Shown here in pieces: positions 8,850 through 13,484 of a stretch of DNA of 13,484 nucleotides. The stretch spans positions 1-13,484 of the forward strand of contig NW_025955708.1 of the NCBI RefSeq assembly GCF_022376445.1, read 5' to 3'. Every line of letters begins with the position of its first letter. Position 1 is the first letter of the stretch. The notes beneath the pieces are model-generated. The model was not told the origin of the DNA and did no database searches. It was given only the letters and a program-made list of their open reading frames with translations. The stretch comes from Fomitopsis serialis. Its lineage: Eukaryota; Basidiomycota; Agaricomycetes; Polyporales; Fomitopsidaceae. Position numbers and translations under genes: made by a program.

Positions 8850-10147
8850 ATGCTTGAACAGCACTCTGAGTATCGAGTACATCACAGGTCAGTCCAGTGG
8901 TTTTGCCAGTATAGTAGAGCGATCGCTGACAACCCTCATTCGAACAGAATGGTAAGTGACGCCCCCATGGAACTTTGTATCATGGACAACGCCACTCAAC
9001 ATAAGCGTCAGACCTCTCTCTTCATGCAACTCCCAGTGCTCGTTCTCGTTTTCTGCTACATCGCATTCGCGCTGTACAACCAGGTCATCGCGGACTTGAG
9101 GATCGTTTGCAAGTACAGCTTGGTTTCGATGATGCATTTCTGCCAGCAGCCCGAACGAAACACTACCGTGTGGGCAGCGCTGCCTCGACTTATCGAATCG
9201 CAGGTTGCTGGATTCGAAGCCCTCTCGGTCGAGTCACGAGGAACCGCGGATATCGTTATGGACTTGACGGAGGCTCGTGTCCTATCGGTGGACTTAATCA
9301 ATGTCGTCCGTTCTAGCGACCTCGATTACAATGTCGAACTAGCCGGTCTCATCCAGCAGTTCACTGAAGACGCGCTCACCGTCAGTCGTGATTTGCAGCG
9401 GCTGTCCGCCAAGATCGGGACGGCATTTGATCAGTGAGTAGAGGCGCTTCATACAATGAGTAAACCGCACTCACATATCCTGACAGAATTACGTCGACCA
9501 ATGCGCACATGTACCGCCTCATTCGCACCCCTCCGCAATCGTCGTTACCGCATTCCGGAAAGGCTTGCCGGAAGATTTCGACGCTGGGCTCCGGTATCGA
9601 GGAAATCTGCGAATTTCCGGAACTCTCGCAAGTGTTCGACACGGTTGTCCAGACCTATGAAAGAGTCCTACGGGATTTGATGTACGCTAATGGCGCCTCG
9701 CTGATGAAGGTCAGCGGCCTCGATGCCGACCTCATCTCCGTCGGTGCAGTTCTTGCGGACGAGAAGCAAGAGGCGCGCATGGCCGAACATGAATTCCAGG
9801 GGCAGTTACTATCTGTTCTGCGACTCAACGAACGACGAAGGAGCATTCTGGCTTACAACACTCGCCTCTTGGATCGTGTAGGCGAATACACCGAGCGCTC
9901 GCTACGATTTGTGAGGACCATCCAGACGACGTTGGAGGGTATGCAACGGGAGGTGGAGGAGTTACGGGCAGTCGTCGCACAGGGCGGTATGGCGGCCGCA
10001 CCATCCCCGGAAATAGTGCTAGACGTGCTTTCTCGTGGGTTGGAGCGGTTGAACGCGGTCAAAGTGCGTCCTGGTCTCGAGGGATCCGGCCAAAGGGAGG
10101 TCGCCCGTCATCGCAGCTCGCCGGAGGTAGGCATCCCTGAGGAGTGA
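8850..10147 (+). CDS. single-pass membrane protein with long helical domain (uncharacterised Agaricomycete family)
   Basis: Exons 8850-8887, 8948-9433 and 9487-10147 give 394 residues, TGA at 10145-10147. Intron 1 is 60 nt (GTCAGT, CGCTGAC branch, AACAG); intron 2 is 53 nt (GTGAGT...GACAG). Residues 37-57 (LFMQLPVLVLVFCYIAFALY core) form one transmembrane helix. It is followed by a cysteine pair (C67, C78), an N-T-T glycosylation sequon at 84-86, and a mostly helical region to about 350 containing ESQVAGFEAL, VVRSSDLDYN and RDLQRLSAKIG. Near the end there is a coiled-coil-like stretch with MQREVEELRAVVAQ, then a second heptad-like helix and a polar tail. I recognise the pattern as an expanded orphan family of Agaricomycetes, with no name or function known to me. 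Likely membrane-anchored with the helical part outside the cytosol, inferred from the Cys pair and sequon. Intron 1 is in frame if retained (414 residues). A divergent relative lies at 12445-11137. Confidence 0.83.
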
Positions 10148-11136
10148 TGCAATCCGCCGAATTCGTGGTATGTCGTCTCGCGGGGTACTTTGTTACTTGT
10201 CGTCCTACCGCAGTCGTACGTTGTCCCATGTCATCCTATGCTGTCCCATGTCGTCCTACGCCGTCCCATGTCGTCCTATGCCGTCCCATATCATCCCATG
10301 TCGCCCCTCTGCCCGTACTGCCCCATACTATGCTGCCCAAAGTTATTGTGTGCCGTCCTATTTCGCAAAGTCGTCGTACGTAGAGCTCGCGCGCCAGATC
10401 GGCCAATGCTAGAGTACCCAGGAAAGATTGTTGGCCCCGGACGCATAGTCTAAGGAGCCATGACCAGGACGCAGAGTCAGTGGTCCAGTCCGCATGCAGG
10501 GCTGCAGGAGTGGAGGGCGTGAGGCAAGGAGGCCAGCATCGTGATGATCGTAGTGTGCATTAACCGCAGCAAGCAAAGAACGTGCTAACTTAAGACGCGG
10601 CGGACGCCGATCTGTACAAATACGGACGGTTATAGTCTCCGTTGCAGACCATAATAGCGGGCGTTTGAACGCGCCACCCAGACCCGCCGCGTCCGAGAAA
10701 GGGAGTGGACCTGCACAGCATCTACGTACGATCTACCGCTTGACGGCGGGTATACTTGCCTTCAGCGTCGCCCCGAATCGTTACTCCCTGCTCAGCTTTA
10801 CTGCTTTCCTTCCTCCGCCTACGCAGGACCGGTTGTGTCTAGGACCCGAGTTGCCCGCCCGACGGGCACCCCCGGAATGGCCCAATCCGCCTCAGGTTTC
10901 ACAATACGCGCGAGCCAAGCCAGTGGAAGTGGACGTATTTGTGGACGCGTACAGACAGGTCGAACTCCAATGGTGCGACGCGCAGCTGGAGTAGATTACA
11001 TATATACATGTTTTGGGGACACCAATGATAGAAACGTGACATATGACGAGGCGGAGGAGGAGGATTCAACGAGTGATCAACACGGCGAAGTCAATAGATG
11101 GTAAATAGGGGAGATTCAGCAGTACAATATACACAT
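10148..11136. other. gene-poor spacer with a minisatellite
   Basis: This spacer separates the convergent membrane-protein genes. Apart from the tandem repeat at 10221-10307 I see no coding signal. Open readings of up to about 110 codons (for example 10665-10994 plus) lack matching splice signals and recognisable protein features. Confidence 0.5.
10221..10307 (+). repeat. minisatellite, 10-bp unit with 20-bp higher order
   Basis: Nearly nine exact-register 10-bp units run end to end: units of the type (t/c)(t/c)gtcccatg alternate with units of the type tcgtcctatg. Members differ by one to three bases, and the 20-bp pair is more alike than neighbouring 10-mers. Related degenerate copies extend to about 10195. 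Because ten is not a multiple of three and no unit holds a stop, all three plus-strand frames stay open here, creating false open readings of 79-87 codons. Confidence 0.85.
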
Positions 11137-12445
11137 TTAAAAGAACAGAGGACGAGCGGTGAGGAAAGCGTACTGGGCATGCAGTCGGCGCAAGTTATCG
11201 TTCGTGACATGAAGTGCGGGTGTACCGGCGACGAGATCCTCTAGTAGATCCCGGAACGAGCGTTCGAAGGCATCACCAGCCCGTAGACGAGCATCTACGG
11301 CGCTCACCATCTCGTACAGGTTCTCCACCTCATGCACGAACAGCAAGAGCCCTAAGACGTCCTCTACACCGCGCTCAATCTCCACCATGGCAAGTTTGAT
11401 GGTTTGCGCCATGTGTTGGCAGTTGGCACGCTGGCGAGATGCCACAGGTGATGGAAGCGAGGGGAAGGGGGCGGGGCTACATCACCACAGTGGTCCATGG
11501 TCGAGTTCATCAGCCGCTCGAGTTCCATGGCGAGGCTGCCTAGGGAAGATAAGACGAGCTCTCCGTCGTGCAGGAGTTGGTCTCCTGGCCGGGTGAGGGG
11601 TCGTAGGTAGACCAGAAGACATTGGCAAGCACTCTATCCACGTCGAGGTCGAAGACAAAGAAGTACGGAACCCGGGAAGGGGAGGAGTCGACATGATCGC
11701 GGATTGATGTCAACAAGCGGATGTGCAAGGATCGTAGTCCGATAGTCCTAGCGAGCTGTAAGCATTGCGACGTCCCACTAATAGACTGGAGTAAATAAGC
11801 ATACCCACGAAATAACGCCTCGATGTCAACTGTGAGTCCGACCAACTTCATGATCGCTGTGTCTGCACTCTCAACAACTGCAGCCACTTGAGCAGACAAC
11901 GATTGGGTTCCATTCGAGTGGCCATCGGCGTTGATAAAGCCAACCCTTGAGTGGGTAATCTGCTTCGTTGCGGTAAAGATCGCTAGCGCGAGCTTATACC
12001 TGCTCCTCACCTGCACAGCACGATTACCCAACGTAATGTGTGACAGCTATATTGCGCACCTGGTAGCCTGGGTAGCGAGACCATTCAACAACTCCTCTTG
12101 AACGTCGGTGACCAGTCGATAGTAAGCCATAAATGACCGTTTGGACAGCGGAGGAGGATGAAGGCTGCATTCTTTGTTCAGGCGGTCGAGTGGCCTCAAT
12201 GAGCAGGCGGCGCGTTTGCTGGTATTGGTGTACACCGAAAGTAGGATCGTCTGCTGAATCGAGCCCGCGATGGCGTTCCCATCGACATGAGCACGTATGT
12301 GTGGTTTGGGCGATCCGTGCCACAGCAGAATTTCCGCGCCAGCAAACAGTACGGCGATGAGAACGAATACACAATCGCGCTATGGAGGGATCAGACCTTC
12401 AGCAATGAGCAGAGCCAAGGTACTTACAGCAAAAGCGTAGAGCAT
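11137..12445 (-). pseudogene. divergent relative of the 8850 membrane protein, apparently frameshifted
   Basis: Proposed exons: 12445-12428, 12379-12060, 11999-11805, 11747-11481 and 11430-11137 (stop 11139-11137). Introns are 48-60 nt with GTAAGT, GTGCGC, GTATGC and GTAGCC donors. The protein starts MLYAFARDC, has one transmembrane helix (about 9-26: CVFVLIAVLFAGAEILLW), a cysteine pair (C65, C77), an N-T-S sequon (58-60), then a helical region with YRLVTDVQEELLNGLA and LVGLTVDIEALFRG, and ends with coiled-coil-like MVEIERGVEDVLGLL and an FF terminus. Order and spacing match the gene at 8850-10147, and the intron after LFRG sits at the same place and phase (2) as the one after AFDQ there. 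Within exon 11747-11481 the frame must change near 11582-11610: ...VDRVLANVFWSTYD reads one frame and DQLLHDGELVLSSLG the next. No suitable intron explains this, so a 1-base loss (or assembly error) is likely. If the frameshift is an error, this is a normal gene. Confidence 0.62.
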
Positions 12446-12875
12446 GTTGTACCTTCCGTAGCCATCGAGATGAAAGGGAATTGTCGCTGAAAGAGAAAGG
12501 GCCTCTGGTGACGCCGTGGCGCTTAATGTAGATCAGTGCGCATCCTCGTTCCGCCACATGTTCGCACGCCTTCCGCCAAGGTCCGCTTCTCGCCTCACAT
12601 GGACGTGCCCGGCTCACATAACACTCGTATGGTGTCGCGAGAAAGGTATTAGCGTAACGGAGGATACGGCAAAGAGTGGCATAAACTAGGTAATGCAAGG
12701 GCATAACAGACGGAAGGGGACATGGAGGGGTAACAGTAGAAGGAGCATGGAGGCGTAACAACGGAAGGGAGCATGGAGGCATACCAGAGGGAGGGAGGAT
12801 GTAAAGGAAAAACGGGTTGGATAGTCTACGACGCAATCTCGGTGCGAAAACGGAAAGTACGTCCAGGGCTGTGAT
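12446..12875. other. gene-poor region upstream of the 12445 gene
   Basis: This should hold the promoter of the minus-strand gene starting at 12445. A 145-codon minus-strand reading (12836-12399) crosses it but overlaps the first exon and intron of that gene and runs through the tandem repeat, so it is not treated as coding. No promoter motif is claimed. Confidence 0.4.
12692..12797 (+). repeat. imperfect tandem repeat, 25-27 bp unit
   Basis: Three clear units begin with catggagg (12721, 12746 and 12772) and continue with a gtaaca- or ataccag-type core and a purine-rich gaaggg end. A fourth, weaker unit precedes them at about 12692-12720. Unit length varies by one or two bases. The repeat lies about 250-350 bp upstream of the start at 12445. 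Confidence 0.7.
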
Positions 12876-13484
12876 TCAGCGCGGATCGATCACAGAATGC
12901 TCCCGCAGGCGCTTCTTTTGACGACCTTGGTACGTCGTGATCGTCTTTGCAGTGACCCACCGCGGCTCACCGTTGGGCGGGAGGCGCAGCCTGTAATCGC
13001 TGAGGAATGGGTGGGCACAGCCGGGCGATGCGACGACCCAATGGCCGTCAGTCCACAGCCATATCTGTTGATCCTCGTCGCCACGGTCATGGACGTAGAT
13101 ACTCCCTTCCTGGGCTGCCAGCTTGTCCGGCGGTGCCTCCATCAGCTTCGCACCAGAGGACAGGTACCAGCACGCTTTTTCGGCACGCTTGTATATGTTG
13201 CGTTCAAAGTACTGGACTCCAGGGGAAGAACGGACTCGCGGGGTAGCGCCGGTGTTGGTAGCGAGTCATCGGGGGCCGGAGTGCCTTCGCGCGCATGAGC
13301 GTCGCCTTCGTTGCTGGATGTACGACCTTCAGCAGCGGGCGGCATAGATATGGAGCTCAGGACATACCCAGTTGCACCACTTGGTGTCGTAGCTCGTTTC
13401 TCATGACGCACAGGGGCATCTTGTGGAACTGGAGGGCAAATCGCAGACTTGCCGCTGGGTCGGTTCGAAGGCTCCTTAATCTGT
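12876..13484 (-). CDS. 3' end of an unknown gene, running off the right edge
   Basis: The well-supported part is the last exon, from about 13230 down to TGA-free stop at 12878-12876. It reads FERNIYKRAEKACWYLSSG, then a charged segment GSIYVHDRGDEDQQIWLW, then HPFLSDYRLRLPPNGEPRWV and a basic end (RQKKRLREHSVIDPR). Tryptophan and aromatic content, spacing and the PNGEPRW block look like a folded domain; I do not recognise it. Upstream, 13484 to about 13250 reads in another frame as a Pro/Ser/Thr/Asp-rich disordered linker (GTPAPDDSLPTPALPRE), with a likely 54-nt intron at about 13357-13304 (GTATGT donor, GCTGAA branch, CCAG). The change of frame between linker and domain near 13230-13268 has no clear intron, so a frameshift or an unresolved splice is present. 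No signal peptide or membrane segment is visible. Confidence 0.5.

Noticed and set aside
10221..10307. CRISPR-like array
   Set aside because: Units are contiguous with no spacers, too short, and the window is eukaryotic.
10144..10453. Three overlapping plus-strand readings rich in Ser, Pro, Val and Arg
   Set aside because: They are translations of the 10-bp tandem repeat, which lacks stops in every frame.
12399..12836. 145-codon minus-strand open reading with a Pro/Leu-rich start
   Set aside because: It passes through a tandem repeat and overlaps the first exon and intron of the gene at 12445, which has a better start and a matching relative.
1..13484. tRNA or rRNA genes
   Set aside because: No cloverleaf or rRNA-like stretch was seen on either strand by eye; a tRNAscan run could still find a diverged one.

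Overview
The window looks like nuclear DNA of an Agaricomycete (mushroom-forming Basidiomycota, possibly a polypore). Its genes are cut by many short introns of about 44-66 bases, with GTAAGT/GTGAGT/GTACGT donors and CTAAC or CTGAC-type branch sites close to the acceptor. There are no bacterial ribosome binding sites or operons, and the recognisable proteins belong to families I associate with Agaricomycetes. All gene models below were built by hand from splice signals and reading-frame continuity; none was checked against RNA or a database.

Layout: (1) 3-1005, plus strand: 3' part of a five-exon gene whose protein looks like a DUF6532 domain protein. (2) 3151-1518, minus strand: a multi-exon gene for a large, uncharacterised Agaricomycete family, with one long exon (2653-1709) carrying the recognisable core. 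(3) 3152-7831: a long gene-poor stretch with exon-like fragments, a small unknown spliced gene model (4915-5476), a short remnant resembling Tnp2-type (CACTA) transposases on the minus strand (6007-5843), and a GC3-rich minus-strand model (7646-7011). (4) 8450-7832, minus strand: a clean three-exon gene for a 165-residue unknown protein. It is divergent from (5) 8850-10147, plus strand: a three-exon gene for a 394-residue single-pass membrane protein with a long helical domain. (6) 10148-11136: gene-poor, with a 10-bp-unit minisatellite. (7) 12445-11137, minus strand: a highly diverged relative of (5), convergent with it, with the same architecture, one intron at the equivalent place and phase, and an apparent frameshift. 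(8) 12446-12875: gene-poor, with an imperfect 25-27 bp repeat. (9) 13484-12876, minus strand: 3' end of an unknown gene running off the right edge.

There is no pathway or operon logic. The window reads as a lineage-specific, fast-evolving region of expanded orphan families with transposon debris. Its most interesting content is the tail-to-tail pair of membrane-anchored helical proteins (8850-10147 and 12445-11137), which share a transmembrane segment, a luminal/extracellular cysteine pair, a nearby N-glycosylation sequon and an intron position. I recognise the family by pattern but know no name or function for it.
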